64,000 bases of DNA, from contig JANQRB010000028.1 in the NCBI GenBank assembly GCA_028284775.1, forward strand, positions 24,548 through 88,547, written 5' to 3'. The notes under the pieces are model-generated. The model made no database searches, was not told the origin of the DNA, and was given only the letters and a program-made list of their open reading frames with translations. Position numbers and translations under genes: made by a program. This DNA comes from Candidatus Kapaibacterium sp. (lineage in GTDB: Bacteria > Bacteroidota > Ignavibacteria > Kapaibacteriales > UBA7675). Shown here piece after piece: positions 27,915-36,991 of this stretch (its first letter is position 1; each line of letters opens with the position of its first letter).

Positions 27915-28618
27915 GCTTGCTCCTGATACAACTGTTATCGATCACGTCACCCTGTGTGCTGCCTGGACAAGTTCCCAGCCATTCCTCGTCTGATTGAATG
28001 GAAAGCCCGGCTTGCTGATCGCGGCAGCACGAAGCAATTTACAGAAATCCGGCAACTATCTTTACCCAACAGTCGCTCGCGACGATTTTCCCTCACAATC
28101 GGATAGCCGGCCAGCAATTCTGTCGACGAGGCAAAATATGTTGTGCAGGTAGCATCGAATAGTAGTTTATCGCGCGTTGTTAGCGTGTGTATTCCCAAGA
28201 CCATTAGCTCCGTATCAGGAACAAGAGATCAAATTGTGCTACACGGAGCCTGTTAACAATTAATCGTTCAAGGCTGAGTCGGGGCCTGACTGCTTGTTTT
28301 TATCGGCACTGATACATCAGTGGCCCGGAGTGCCGTTGTTTACAATTTGTCTACCGCTTCCGATTTCTATCAGCAGAGCGTTCGCAGCATGGGTATATCT
28401 GTGTCGGCGGACCGGCCATCCCCAGTCCGAATCGTTCTATATCAACTCTCAGCCGTCGGCTTAACAATCCGGCACTGAACCGTATATCCCGGGAACTTTG
28501 ATCCAGGGCAGGCCGGTGTTTGCGTTGCCCCGATGCCGCCTGCGTTGATTTCGATCCAGCGGAAAAAGTGCTGTTAAATCACAGAGTGTCATTCTTAATC
28601 TTTATGGAAGCTTGAGTG
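27915..28618. other. Gene-poor region
   Basis: About 700 bases upstream of the scramblase-like gene. Short open frames exist but show no recognisable protein or ribosome sites, and I see no repeat or strong hairpin. It may contain decayed coding sequence that I cannot identify. Confidence 0.4.
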
Positions 28619-29482
28619 TTAAGCGACGGCGGTTCCGAAGCGCTGCTCGAAGGCGCGCCGGATGGCGGTATCGCGCGAATTGTCGACAATCGCAAACAGG
28701 ACCTTCGCAAAAGCGCGACTGAAGCGGCCCTCGCCCAGCAGCCAATGGGCAAAATAGCCCGCGACGTCGCTGGGTTGATTGCGGAAGACGCCACAGCCCC
28801 AGGCCCCGAGTATTATTGTGCGATGTCCGTGGCACAGGGCCAGGCTCAAGACCTTTGCCGTCCGCGCGAGCATTATCTCGTCGATACGCGGCAGCTTAAA
28901 CGCTTCGTTGCGCTCGACGGCGCCGCGGTTCACGGCCGGAGCCGTAATGACCGACAGGAGATGATGTGCTGGTAGTAGCTGATCATCATCATCGCGCAGT
29001 ACCGGTACCCGGGGCGAGTAAATCATGTGATCCGAGTAGAGACAGGTGCCGGCGGCGCGGTTAAAGGCGTACATCGCGTCCATCTGCCGCAGGCAGGGAT
29101 AGAGGCCGGTAGCACGCGCGAGACTCTCTTCCTGCGCCTGACTGCCGCCCAGAAAGCCGCCGCCCGGATTTTTGGCCGAGGCGAAGTTCAGGCAGGCGAC
29201 GTCGTTATGACCTTCTTCGACAATGAGACGCCGCGCCGCGCCAAGAGTCGTTTCAGCGCTTACGTCGATCTGTGCCGCGACGTCCCTATCCGACAGCAGG
29301 CGCTCGCACTGTTTGTTAACAAGGTCAAAAGATTCCGGCGGATAGTGGAGGGACCCGGCCTGGGCGGCGCGCTGATCGGCGCTAAAATCCACCGCAATTC
29401 TATCCGCGTTTTCATACTGCCCCCGTTTAAGAATTGCCAGTGTCTCACGGGCTGTCGCGGCACGTCGATTTCGATTGGCCAT
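28619..29482 (-). CDS. Microbial-type poly(ADP-ribose) glycohydrolase-like protein (TIGR02452/DUF2263)
   Basis: A 287-residue macrodomain-fold protein of the TIGR02452 family. The PARG signature GGG-X7-QEE is complete: GGG 107-109 and QEE 117-119 within NPGGGFLGGSQAQEESLA. The flanking LNFASAKNPG and the later LGAWGCGVFRNQPSDVA also match the family. The probable activity is removal of ADP-ribose from proteins or nucleic acids, and some relatives sit in defence or stress islands. No ADP-ribosyltransferase is visible in the window. The start lies 3 bases after the stop of the DUF6503-like gene, so translation is probably coupled. Confidence 0.85.
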   Translation of the reverse strand: MANRNRRAATARETLAILKRGQYENADRIAVDFSADQRAAQAGSLHYPPESFDLVNKQCERLLSDRDVAAQIDVSAETTLGAARRLIVEEGHNDVACLNFASAKNPGGGFLGGSQAQEESLARATGLYPCLRQMDAMYAFNRAAGTCLYSDHMIYSPRVPVLRDDDDQLLPAHHLLSVITAPAVNRGAVERNEAFKLPRIDEIMLARTAKVLSLALCHGHRTIILGAWGCGVFRNQPSDVAGYFAHWLLGEGRFSRAFAKVLFAIVDNSRDTAIRRAFEQRFGTAVA

Positions 29483-29485
29483 AAC

Positions 29486-30286
29486 TTACTCGCTGTTCCC
29501 GGTCGTAAACATCCGTCGATCAAATCCATTGCTGAATCGAATGTTGTCCCACTCCGCTGTGGTCCATTGCGTCCCTATGATTTCACCCTGCCAGTTGGAT
29601 TTGACATATTTGCGTTTGGCAGGAATCTTGAGGCCCTTGATTGTTTGATATTGCACCTGCATCAGCAGGGGCTCCCGCATTCCGAAAGCCATAACGGTAA
29701 AAAGAAATTGATCGACCAGTTTTGTCGACTTGTTAATATACAGGAGATAGGTATCCTGTGCATCACCGACCTGATCTTCGAAGCTAATTTTAACAAGGTC
29801 GTACTGTCGCCCATCAATCGTCCGGCTGCCCTCGTACTTGTAAATCAGCCCCGGATCCAGAAGTTTAAACATCATGGCAAACCAGTAGTAATTGGTCTTG
29901 CGCATGAAACGCGTAAGGTTCAGCTTTTCGGTGTCTTCCAGCGCCTTGCCATTGTGCAGCAGCAGGAATGTGCTGCCATTGTAGCTTTCGGTGACTTCGC
30001 CTTCAAGCCCCATACTCCCGTACTCGCTGTACCTGGCCCAGGAAAGCTCGCCGTCAAATATGTAACGCTCGATGCTCGTGTTGCGCACATCGCGCTCGGG
30101 ACTGTAATACCTGTACTCGTATTGAACATCTTCGAGGGCGTAAAATGCGTCGCTGCCGCCCATTGCCCGGACAGCCTGCGCCACCAATTCACGAGCCTCG
30201 GCATCGCCGGTAGCCCATAGTTCTATCACAAGAGGGGATGTCAACAGAATGAAGACAATCAAGAAAGAACGGAGAGAACGCAGCAT
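29486..30286 (-). CDS. Exported DUF6503-like / outer-membrane lipoprotein-sorting-fold protein
   Basis: A 266-residue exported protein. The N-terminal signal (LRSLRSFLIVFILLTSPLVI) has no lipobox Cys. ARELVAQAVRAMGGSDAFYA then starts a LolA/LppX-like half-barrel with a run of strands (VQYEYRYYSPERDV, RTIDGRQYDLVKISF, TYLLYINKSTKLVDQFLF, MQVQYQTIKGLKIPAKRKYV). This matches the Bacteroidota DUF6503 family, whose function is unknown; a lipid- or hydrophobic-molecule-carrier role is plausible from the fold. It is followed 3 bases later by the PARG-like gene in a likely two-gene operon. Confidence 0.65.
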   Translation of the reverse strand: MLRSLRSFLIVFILLTSPLVIELWATGDAEARELVAQAVRAMGGSDAFYALEDVQYEYRYYSPERDVRNTSIERYIFDGELSWARYSEYGSMGLEGEVTESYNGSTFLLLHNGKALEDTEKLNLTRFMRKTNYYWFAMMFKLLDPGLIYKYEGSRTIDGRQYDLVKISFEDQVGDAQDTYLLYINKSTKLVDQFLFTVMAFGMREPLLMQVQYQTIKGLKIPAKRKYVKSNWQGEIIGTQWTTAEWDNIRFSNGFDRRMFTTGNSE

Positions 30287-30490
30287 GGCAATCGCAAAGT
30301 TTTTCGATGAAACAAGTTAAAAGAGTGTTGTGAAAGCGCGCAGATCCTTTGTGAAAGGCAAGCTACCCGGGCAGCACTGCCAGTCGTGATAAACGCCGCT
30401 ACGACCTAGCGCGCAGGCGGCGGACAACTTACACCTTTTTTGAAGATGAAGGTAGTCGTTTTAGCGGGAACAGTATGAACGGGACATCGG

Positions 30491-30988
30491 TCAGGCCCTT
30501 GTTTCCAGAATCAAGCGCGCGCCCAGCCGTTTTGCCAGTCCTCGTCCGCCCTGGCGCATGACTTCGTGGTGATTCCATACGAATAATGGTCGTGCCAGAG
30601 GCGCGAGACGGCGCATCCAGACCTTGCCGGTTCGCACCCGCCAATCGTAGCGAACCTCGGTAGCACCTTGCAGCTCCGCCAAGGTCCAACGACCGATTCC
30701 TTCAAGGTCGCCGCTGGCGACGGCTTCCAGCAGATGCGGACGCCTGACCTGTCGGACGCGCATATCGAATTGAAGTGTGTACGGCAGCCGCGAATGCCAG
30801 ACGAAACGCCATACCGAGGCGATTCCATCGGCGTCGCCCGATGCGATTTTCTCTGCCCGCCGCACATAACGCCACCACTCCGGCCAACGTTCCGAATGAT
30901 AGATTTCCTCCCAGACATCTTCGATAGCGGCCTCCAGATGCCAGATGGTGCAAAAGGAATAGCTCGAACGCTGCGCCGCGCGCATCAT
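30491..30988 (-). CDS. SRPBCC/START-like domain protein
   Basis: A protein of 165 residues from ATG 30988; an in-frame TTG at 31012 lacks a ribosome site. The pattern matches the SRPBCC helix-grip fold (polyketide cyclase/dehydrase type): IWHLEAAIEDVWEEIYHSERW at the start, SVWRFVWHSRLPYTLQFDMR and TLAELQGATEVRYDWRVR as strands, and a long C-terminal helix (NHHEVMRQGGRGLAKRLGAR). Such proteins bind hydrophobic ligands. No partner gene is evident. It is convergent with no neighbour and sits between an exported protein and a T9SS cargo gene. Confidence 0.8.
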   Translation of the reverse strand: MMRAAQRSSYSFCTIWHLEAAIEDVWEEIYHSERWPEWWRYVRRAEKIASGDADGIASVWRFVWHSRLPYTLQFDMRVRQVRRPHLLEAVASGDLEGIGRWTLAELQGATEVRYDWRVRTGKVWMRRLAPLARPLFVWNHHEVMRQGGRGLAKRLGARLILETRA

Positions 30989-31140
30989 AGGCCCTGCCTG
31001 TCCTTTCCCCAATGCTTGCAGGTTGTTGCAGAATCGTCTATCGCCACGATGAATTTTGGCGACGGCGTTCCAAACAATGATTGGAACGCCACAGTTTCAA
31101 CGCTTATGGCGGAGAATGATTTGAAGCCGGATGGACAAGC

Positions 31141-33141
31141 TCATTGCAAACGCTGCACTGTCCGCGTCTGCTGCTCAGCACCGGCCTCGGCACGCAGAAA
31201 ATAGGTCCCCGGCGCCACACTGCGGCCCTGATTGTTGCGGCCATCCCAGAAGGCGGTATGTGTCCCGGGCGCCAGACGGCGATCGAGGAGAATCTTTTCC
31301 AGTCCGCCCAGCACATTGTAGACGGCCAGACGCAGGTCAGCCGCCTGCTGCATACGGACCTGCATTGTAAGGCCATGCCGGAACGGGTTGTCCGAAAGAA
31401 GCTCTACATGGTAAGTCGATCCGGCTGCTGTCGATTGCCGTTCAGCCAAGCCTGTCGAGGCAGCCGCTTCGAGAAATATGGGTGAATAACCGAGCTGGAT
31501 CGTCAGTTCCTCCCCCGGCGCTTCAAGGATTTCGCTGTCCGCCTCGCTTTGGTCGCGCAACTCGATAACTCTTGTTAGGCGCAACTCCTCGGCGGGAACC
31601 GCCAGCGTTACGGTTTCACCATTTGGAATGCGGTAGTCGAGATCGGGCGGCGCTCCGCCTGTTTCGCTCCACAACACCAACACGGGGCCGCGCGTCGGGC
31701 GTTCAAAACGATAGACCCGGGTGCGCGGATCGCTGCTGACGCTGATTTCTGTGACAGCGCTGAAGTCATGTAGCTTGTCGACCATCAATTTGTAGGTGTA
31801 ATAGCCCGGCTTGGCGTAGAAGTCTTCATTGGGCGTCCCCAGGATGTCAATGTGGCCGCCCATACTCTTGCGGGCGGGCGTGAAATCCCAGGCGCCGGAG
31901 ATACTGACACGTTCGGCGCCTTCGCCGAAGGCCGAGACGAACGACTTCAGGAGGTGACGGCTATGGCGGGCGTAGTACCAGTCCAGAGCGCCGGGAATCA
32001 AATTACAGTTAACGCCGCGGTGCAAAGCGCCGAAGTCTTCCACCAGCTCGTTGGGAAAGTCGCCTTCGCGCGCGGCGGCATCCTTAAAAAACAGCGTATT
32101 GCCGGGGGCGTCCTCGCGATCCAGAATGAAGATGTTGCACCACATGTCATCGACATAGATCGGCTTATCGCCGCCATACTGTTTGATGAAGGCAAAAGCC
32201 TGGTCTATCTCGCGCCAGGCCATATGCGGGTGCCAGCCGATGTAATCGCATTCGATGCCGTCGGAGTCGTCGCCGAAACTGCGCAGCATGGTTTTGAGAC
32301 GCTCGAAACTTTCCGTATACCGGGCGTTGTGATTATTGGCGCCGTTTAAGCGGGCCTGCACGGTGGGACCTTCGGTGGCGGGCCAGTCGGGAAAATCGGT
32401 GTACAGATCCCAGAATACGCCGCCGCTCGAGACCAGCTTGGTAAAACCGCTGGGGTCGGCGTCCTTAATGGCGCGGTAGACAATTCGGTGCGTCCGCAAC
32501 AGGTTGGGAATGTTGTCGGTCCAGAAGTGATTGCGGGCTTCGTCGCCAAAGCCGGGTTCGGGTGGAGGCGAAGCGCCGGCGAATTCGATTTCGCCGGTCA
32601 TCAGATAAAACTGAATCGGGATCCGCAGGTCGTCGCTCGGGTCGTCCGGCGTTTCGTGGCCCATATCCTCAACACCGTCGCCGTCGTAGCGTTCGACGAT
32701 GGCATATACATAGTCATAGAGAGCGTCTTCGTGCTCGGCGGCGGGCGCACAGCTCGAAATGGGCCCTTTGTCGTAGCAATCTGGATTATCGCGTTTCGCC
32801 CAGGGAGCGTTAATACGCAGATTCCAGAGCATTGAAAAACCGTAGTCTTGCAGCAGCCGTACTTCCTCATCGGCTTCATCGAAATTGATAGGCGAAATCT
32901 GCAAAGGCTGCATGCCGACCCAGCCGCCTGCCGTTCCGTTGATATTGATGTCGCCGCCCGCCTGCTGCTCCGTTACCAGCCATTCGAGTTTCTCAAGAAG
33001 CTGCCGCGACTGATCTTCATTAAGCAGGCTGGCGATGCCGGACCAGGTATCTTCAAAACCAAAACGCCAGTCCACGGTCTGGGCTTGGCTGGTGAACAAA
33101 CTGATCACACAGAGCAGGATAATTCCACAGATCTTTGCCAT
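31141..33141 (-). CDS. Exported glycosidase-like protein with T9SS-type C-terminus
   Basis: A protein of 666 residues from ATG 33141, chosen because a signal peptide follows (MAKICGIILLCVISLFTSQA). The open frame continues upstream only as antisense to the APH-like gene. Residues about 60-460 look like an (alpha/beta)8 barrel: FYLMTGEIEFAG, a SSGGVFWDLY strand, YIGWHPHMAWREIDQAF and PIYVDDMW are spaced like strand-end acids of clan A glycosidases, but I cannot name a family. A beta-domain follows. The last 75 residues (NPFRHGLTMQVRMQQAADLR, then TYFLRAEAG) form a FlgD/T9SS type A sorting domain. Likely a surface or secreted polysaccharide-active enzyme; confidence in the enzymatic role is modest. 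Confidence 0.72.
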   Translation of the reverse strand: MAKICGIILLCVISLFTSQAQTVDWRFGFEDTWSGIASLLNEDQSRQLLEKLEWLVTEQQAGGDININGTAGGWVGMQPLQISPINFDEADEEVRLLQDYGFSMLWNLRINAPWAKRDNPDCYDKGPISSCAPAAEHEDALYDYVYAIVERYDGDGVEDMGHETPDDPSDDLRIPIQFYLMTGEIEFAGASPPPEPGFGDEARNHFWTDNIPNLLRTHRIVYRAIKDADPSGFTKLVSSGGVFWDLYTDFPDWPATEGPTVQARLNGANNHNARYTESFERLKTMLRSFGDDSDGIECDYIGWHPHMAWREIDQAFAFIKQYGGDKPIYVDDMWCNIFILDREDAPGNTLFFKDAAAREGDFPNELVEDFGALHRGVNCNLIPGALDWYYARHSRHLLKSFVSAFGEGAERVSISGAWDFTPARKSMGGHIDILGTPNEDFYAKPGYYTYKLMVDKLHDFSAVTEISVSSDPRTRVYRFERPTRGPVLVLWSETGGAPPDLDYRIPNGETVTLAVPAEELRLTRVIELRDQSEADSEILEAPGEELTIQLGYSPIFLEAAASTGLAERQSTAAGSTYHVELLSDNPFRHGLTMQVRMQQAADLRLAVYNVLGGLEKILLDRRLAPGTHTAFWDGRNNQGRSVAPGTYFLRAEAGAEQQTRTVQRLQ

Positions 33142-33347
33142 GTTGATCTCGGCAGAATATGTGAGCAAAAGTCGGCGTGTAAACACTAGCTGTGTATGAA
33201 GCGCAGTTTCGCCTCCTGTCAATCGCCATACAACGCTGAAGGGACGTACTATGTTACCGAATGGTACAGGACCGGCCCAGAGTGACTTGCAGAGAATTAG
33301 AGCCACAGGAAATCGCCGGCGGCCGGCAATCAGCTTGAAAGCGGCAT

Positions 33348-34268
33348 CTATCCGTTGGTCTCCGCCATAAAGCGCAGCGCCGTTTGACCTTCGCGCAGCA
33401 GATCGGCGTCCTGGATGTCGTGACCATAAGCCAGAAGCGTCATATTCAGATAGAGCGCCCTGAAGCGCGCCAGCTGCCAGGTGGCCTCGTCGATCGGACC
33501 ATAAGCGCTGCGAAAGGCCTGGTGGGCTGCGGACGGAAGGAAACTCCAGGCAATCGCGAGGTCGACGGCCGGATCGCCGATGTGGATGTCGCCCCAATCG
33601 ATGACGCCGCAGAGGCGAGCATCGTCATCCACCAGCAGATGACGGAAATATAAGTCGCCATGGCAGAGCGCCCGAAACCGGGGTGCGGGCAGCGAGGGTG
33701 CATCATCAATGATCCATTGCCATGGCGCGGCGGACTGAATGATTCCAATTGCTACAAGCTGCTCACAGCGCTCGCGGATCATGGGCAGACGTTTGCCGAT
33801 GTCCACCCGACCGATCTGATCGGGAAGCGCTCCCAGCCTTTCCGCTTCGGCGCGCGGGAAACGATGCAGAGCCGCCAGGAAAGCGCCCAGGGACGCGGCA
33901 GCCTCCATTCGCTCGGCTTCACCAAGGAAGGCACGGCAAGCTGTCTTACCCGGCAACATAGGGTAACCAGCAAAGGGCCATTCATAGGTATCGGACGGCT
34001 GCCCGACAAATGAGGGCTCGGGAATCGGGAGCGGCAGATGGGGCGCCATCGCCGGCAGGAGGCTCGTCTCGGATTCCAGCCAGGGCACGGCGAGGGCGCG
34101 ACGCGGAAAACGAAAGACGAAGCGTTCATTCACCAGAAAGGCTGTGTTGTCCCATCCGGCCCCGAACGAGTCTATCCTGATCGGACTCAGACCTGGAAAC
34201 TGTTCTTCGATGAGTCGAGCAGCCAGTACATCTCCGACAGACTGTTCGGCAATCCATGGTTTCTGCAT
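33348..34268 (-). CDS. Aminoglycoside/macrolide phosphotransferase-family kinase
   Basis: A 306-residue APH/ChoK-fold kinase, a divergent paralogue of the protein at 2957. It shares SFGAGWDNTAFLVNERFVFR at the N-lobe, the catalytic CHGDLYFRHLLVDDDAR (Asp base) and the metal-binding CGVIDWGDIHIGDPAVDLA. The family phosphorylates antibiotics or other small alcohols and amines; macrolide kinases have this IDWGD pattern, but the substrate is not assignable. ATG 34268 is the only sensible start. It is followed by, and antisense-flanked by, unrelated genes. Confidence 0.85.
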   Translation of the reverse strand: MQKPWIAEQSVGDVLAARLIEEQFPGLSPIRIDSFGAGWDNTAFLVNERFVFRFPRRALAVPWLESETSLLPAMAPHLPLPIPEPSFVGQPSDTYEWPFAGYPMLPGKTACRAFLGEAERMEAAASLGAFLAALHRFPRAEAERLGALPDQIGRVDIGKRLPMIRERCEQLVAIGIIQSAAPWQWIIDDAPSLPAPRFRALCHGDLYFRHLLVDDDARLCGVIDWGDIHIGDPAVDLAIAWSFLPSAAHQAFRSAYGPIDEATWQLARFRALYLNMTLLAYGHDIQDADLLREGQTALRFMAETNG

Positions 34269-34423
34269 TGCTTGTTGGCATCCTCACGCTGGCGATTGAC
34301 AAAAATGCAATATAGGGTGATTCGGCTGATCGGAAAAGCGGAAGGGAGAGCCGATCCGGAAAGGCCGGGTTAATAGCAAAGATCAGAGACTGCAGGCCGG
34401 AATGATGAACTGTACTCTCTTCT

Positions 34424-34711
34424 TCAGACGCCTTGCGTCACAATCATGCGCGCCTTCGAGGCCGACTGCCGCAACGCTTTCGGCCCTCGATACTCTTCCG
34501 AAGCCCACCATTCCCTGGCGCGCGCCACGCTGTCGAATTCCAGGATGACGAGACGCTCGGGCCGCCAGTCGCCTTCGAGTGTTTCCGTCTGACCACCGCG
34601 CGCTATGAATCGACCGCCATAGGCTGCGATCGACGGCGGCACCATCCGTTTATACTCTTCGTAGAGCTGCGGGTCTTCGATGCTGATGTCTACAAGTACA
34701 TAAGCCGACAT
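34424..34711 (-). CDS. DUF1330 family protein
   Basis: A 95-residue protein with the dimeric alpha-beta barrel-like DUF1330 pattern: YVLVDISIEDPQLYEEYKRM, then IAAYGGRFIARGGQTETLEG and RLVILEFDSVARAREWWASE, then a terminal helix. Its role in the cell is unknown. ATG 34711 has AAGGA eight bases upstream; an in-frame start at 34732 does not. It lies 29 bases after the MarR-GNAT gene on the same strand, so the two are probably co-transcribed from the operator-bearing promoter at 35724-35755. Confidence 0.88.
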   Translation of the reverse strand: MSAYVLVDISIEDPQLYEEYKRMVPPSIAAYGGRFIARGGQTETLEGDWRPERLVILEFDSVARAREWWASEEYRGPKALRQSASKARMIVTQGV

Positions 34712-34740
34712 TGTATCATCCTTTTGGTACAAAAAGTGTA

Positions 34741-35676
34741 TTAATCATTCAGATCCATTGCCCAGATCTCAGCGACAAGATTCTTGCCGAAACTGCGATG
34801 CTCTTCTTTTTCGACCAATCTAAATCCTGCCTTCTCGTAGAGATGCCGGGCAGTGTTCAGAATACTTTGCGTCCAGAGTTTGATGCTACGATAGCCCACC
34901 TGACGAGCAAAACGCAGGCATTCATCTATTAAGGCCCCGCCAAGCCCGCTGCCGCGCGCCTGCGGCTCTACCAGCAGCAGACGCAGTTGCGCGACACCCT
35001 TGCCCGCGTCGGCACAAACGATTGAGGCAACGCGCTCGCCATCGCGTTCGGCAATCCAGATCGCTTCCCGTTGCGGATCACCTTCCAAAACAAGGTCGGC
35101 AAGGATCTTTGCCACCAGCGCTTCGAAGCTTTCGTCGAAGCCATATTCGGCGGCGTAATTCTGACCGTGTCGGTAGGTTATCCAACCGATGTCGCCGGCG
35201 CGATGCCTGCGAATAATAGTCGGCGGCAGGTCCTCGGCGGCATCGTCAAGTATGGCTTCGATCGCCTGCATGGCGCCCAGAAGCCGTGTTTGCTCTTCCG
35301 CGCTCAGCTTGCGCAGCAAGGTCTCCGCCTCACTGTTCGAGCGCTGGTTGAGTGTGGCGAACACCGCCTCGCCTGCAGGTGTCAAGCGGAGTAACCATTG
35401 ACGGCCGTCGGCGGCAGATCGCTCTCTGATGATCAATTCCTCCTTTTCAAAGCCGCGCATCAAGCGGCTCAGATAGCCGGGGTCGAGACCGAGCGCGCCA
35501 AGCAGCTCGCCCGCCGTCGTCTGCTTCCGCTGTGCAAGTTCGAATATGACGCGTGCCTGCGCCAGTGAATAGGGTGATTGCAGGAATTCACGGCGCAAGA
35601 CACCGATACGCCTCGTGTAAAAGCGATTGAATCGGCGAAGGATGGGTATTCGATGACGCAATTCCGTATCAGTCAT
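34741..35676 (-). CDS. MarR-family regulator fused to GNAT acetyltransferase
   Basis: A protein of 311 residues. Residues 1-150 form a MarR winged helix (SLAQARVIFELAQRKQTTAG, GYLSRLMRGFEKEELIIRER, LRLTPAGEAVF). Residues 155-311 form a GNAT N-acetyltransferase with an acetyl-CoA loop (QARGSGLGGALIDECLRFA) and a terminal motif (YRSIKLWTQS, ARHLYEKAGFRLVEKEE). This fusion is a known bacterial architecture, and the acetylated substrate is unknown. Just upstream is a 19-bp perfect inverted repeat overlapping a promoter, consistent with autoregulation. GGAG six bases before the ATG supports the start. It heads a likely operon with DUF1330. Confidence 0.92.
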   Translation of the reverse strand: MTDTELRHRIPILRRFNRFYTRRIGVLRREFLQSPYSLAQARVIFELAQRKQTTAGELLGALGLDPGYLSRLMRGFEKEELIIRERSAADGRQWLLRLTPAGEAVFATLNQRSNSEAETLLRKLSAEEQTRLLGAMQAIEAILDDAAEDLPPTIIRRHRAGDIGWITYRHGQNYAAEYGFDESFEALVAKILADLVLEGDPQREAIWIAERDGERVASIVCADAGKGVAQLRLLLVEPQARGSGLGGALIDECLRFARQVGYRSIKLWTQSILNTARHLYEKAGFRLVEKEEHRSFGKNLVAEIWAMDLND

Positions 35677-35723
35677 TATCTACTCCACAGCATAATGTTC
35701 GGCAATGCAGAGGCTCGTGGCAA

Positions 35724-35752
35724 ATATTAGCACATTTACTTGACTTAATCAA
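35724..35752 (-). promoter_or_regulatory. Predicted sigma-70-like promoter of the MarR-GNAT gene
   Basis: On the minus strand TTGATT (35752-35747) and TAATAT (35729-35724) are separated by exactly 17 bases and lie about 50 bases upstream of the MarR-GNAT start. The -35 hexamer falls inside the operator palindrome, so a bound regulator would block RNA polymerase. Confidence 0.55.
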
Positions 35753-35755
35753 GTA
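35737..35755. promoter_or_regulatory. Predicted MarR-type operator
   Basis: TACTTGACTTAATCAAGTA is a perfect inverted repeat with 7-base arms and a 5-base spacer. Size and A/T-rich TTGA...TCAA arms are typical of MarR-family operators. It lies between the MarR-GNAT gene and a divergent nitrilase-like gene and may control both. Confidence 0.6.
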
Positions 35756-35996
35756 TATATTTGCCGATGTCAATATATCTATCCGCCTGACTTTTGCGAG
35801 GGCTTGTGCGCAAGCCGCCTTAAGCCGCAAAAAGAGTAGATTTGTCGTTCCGCCGCATAGCTGCAGAGCGGGACCGGAGCGGCTGAAAGACCCGGCTGAA
35901 GTGCGATGCGGCACCGGATAGGTCCGCTAAACAATAGCGGGTCAGGCTGTGCCCGGTGGCGCCGGACGCAAATTTCTTCATGGAGGATGTATCCAG

Positions 35997-36746
35997 ATGC
36001 ATTGCGGAAACAGGACAGTGAGAGTAGCGGCATGTCAGGTGCCGGATCTCCGCGAAGATCTCGATGGGGCTTTATCGTGGATCGAAGACTATGCCGCCGA
36101 GGCTGCATCCCAAAACGTCAGCCTGCTCTGCTTTCCGGAATGCTTCCTGCAAGGCTACGAAACAAAGGATCGGCAGCGTGCACGACGTCATGCACTTGAT
36201 CTCAACTCAGACAATTTCGCGAGGCTGCTTGCGCGACTCGCATATGCCCGACCGATGCTCGTAATCGGTCTGATCGAGATCGCGGAGCAAAAGCTGTTCA
36301 ATACCGCTGTGGTCGTCAACAAGGGTCGACTCGTCGGTCGCTACCGGAAGACGCATCTCTTCGATGGAGAATCAGTTTTTGAAGAGGGAACATCTTTTCC
36401 GGTTTTTACAGTCGAGAGCTTGACATTCGGGATTAACATCTGCAACGACACTAACTTTCCCGAGGCCGCCGCCGCTGTCGCTCGTCAGCAGGCCCAACTG
36501 ATTGTTTGTCCGGCGAACAATATGTTGAGACGCGCAAATGCCGAGAAGTGGAAACATCGACATAATGAGATTCGAGCGCTACGGGCAAAGGAGACCGGTC
36601 TCTGGCTTGTTTCAGCAGACGTTTACGGCGAAAGGGACGGCCGTATCTCCTATGGCCCAAGCTCCGTCATTAATCCTCAGGGTGTCGTCATTGCTCAGGT
36701 CCCATTGGAGCAGCCGGGAATGGTGATCGCGGACATCGAAGTCTGA
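35997..36746 (+). CDS. Carbon-nitrogen hydrolase (nitrilase superfamily)
   Basis: A protein of 249 residues with a complete Glu-Lys-Cys triad: E48 in CFPECFLQGY, K118 in YRKTHLFD and C149 in GINICNDTNFPE. It opens with VRVAACQVPDL, the usual first strand, and has FNTAVVVNKGRLVGRYRK. The family hydrolyses amides or nitriles (omega-amidases, carbamoylases, beta-ureidopropionases); the substrate is unknown. I chose ATG 35997 over the longer frame because the domain begins there and GGAGG lies ten bases upstream. It is divergent from the MarR-GNAT gene and could be under the same operator. Confidence 0.9.
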   Translation: MHCGNRTVRVAACQVPDLREDLDGALSWIEDYAAEAASQNVSLLCFPECFLQGYETKDRQRARRHALDLNSDNFARLLARLAYARPMLVIGLIEIAEQKLFNTAVVVNKGRLVGRYRKTHLFDGESVFEEGTSFPVFTVESLTFGINICNDTNFPEAAAAVARQQAQLIVCPANNMLRRANAEKWKHRHNEIRALRAKETGLWLVSADVYGERDGRISYGPSSVINPQGVVIAQVPLEQPGMVIADIEV

Positions 36747-36991
36747 CATTCATTCTCCACATGCACTCACTGCATCAGCGCATAAATTCTTCATTCTCAT
36801 GTCCGCTGGACATCTTCATTCACATCCATCCCAACAGAGAGGACACGAATCAAATCGGATTAAGCAATTACATCGGCGTACCTGCCCTCATTGTCCCATC
36901 AGACCTGTTTCAAGATCGCCTTACAAGTGAATCGCATTCCCAGGCTTTCATGTCCCTTAATCCTTCCTTAACTTTTAGCCAGCGCTTAGAA

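Larger units (their letters stand above)
35677..35996. other. Divergent promoter region (MarR-GNAT / nitrilase)
   Basis: About 320 bases between divergently transcribed genes. It contains the operator and promoter listed separately. The rest shows no gene. Confidence 0.6.

Noticed and set aside
29027..30220. 397-codon plus-strand frame
   Set aside because: It is antisense to the PARG-like and DUF6503-like genes and shows no domain.
33142..33597. Upstream extension of the glycosidase-like gene
   Set aside because: It is antisense to the APH-like gene, and a signal peptide follows the ATG at 33141.
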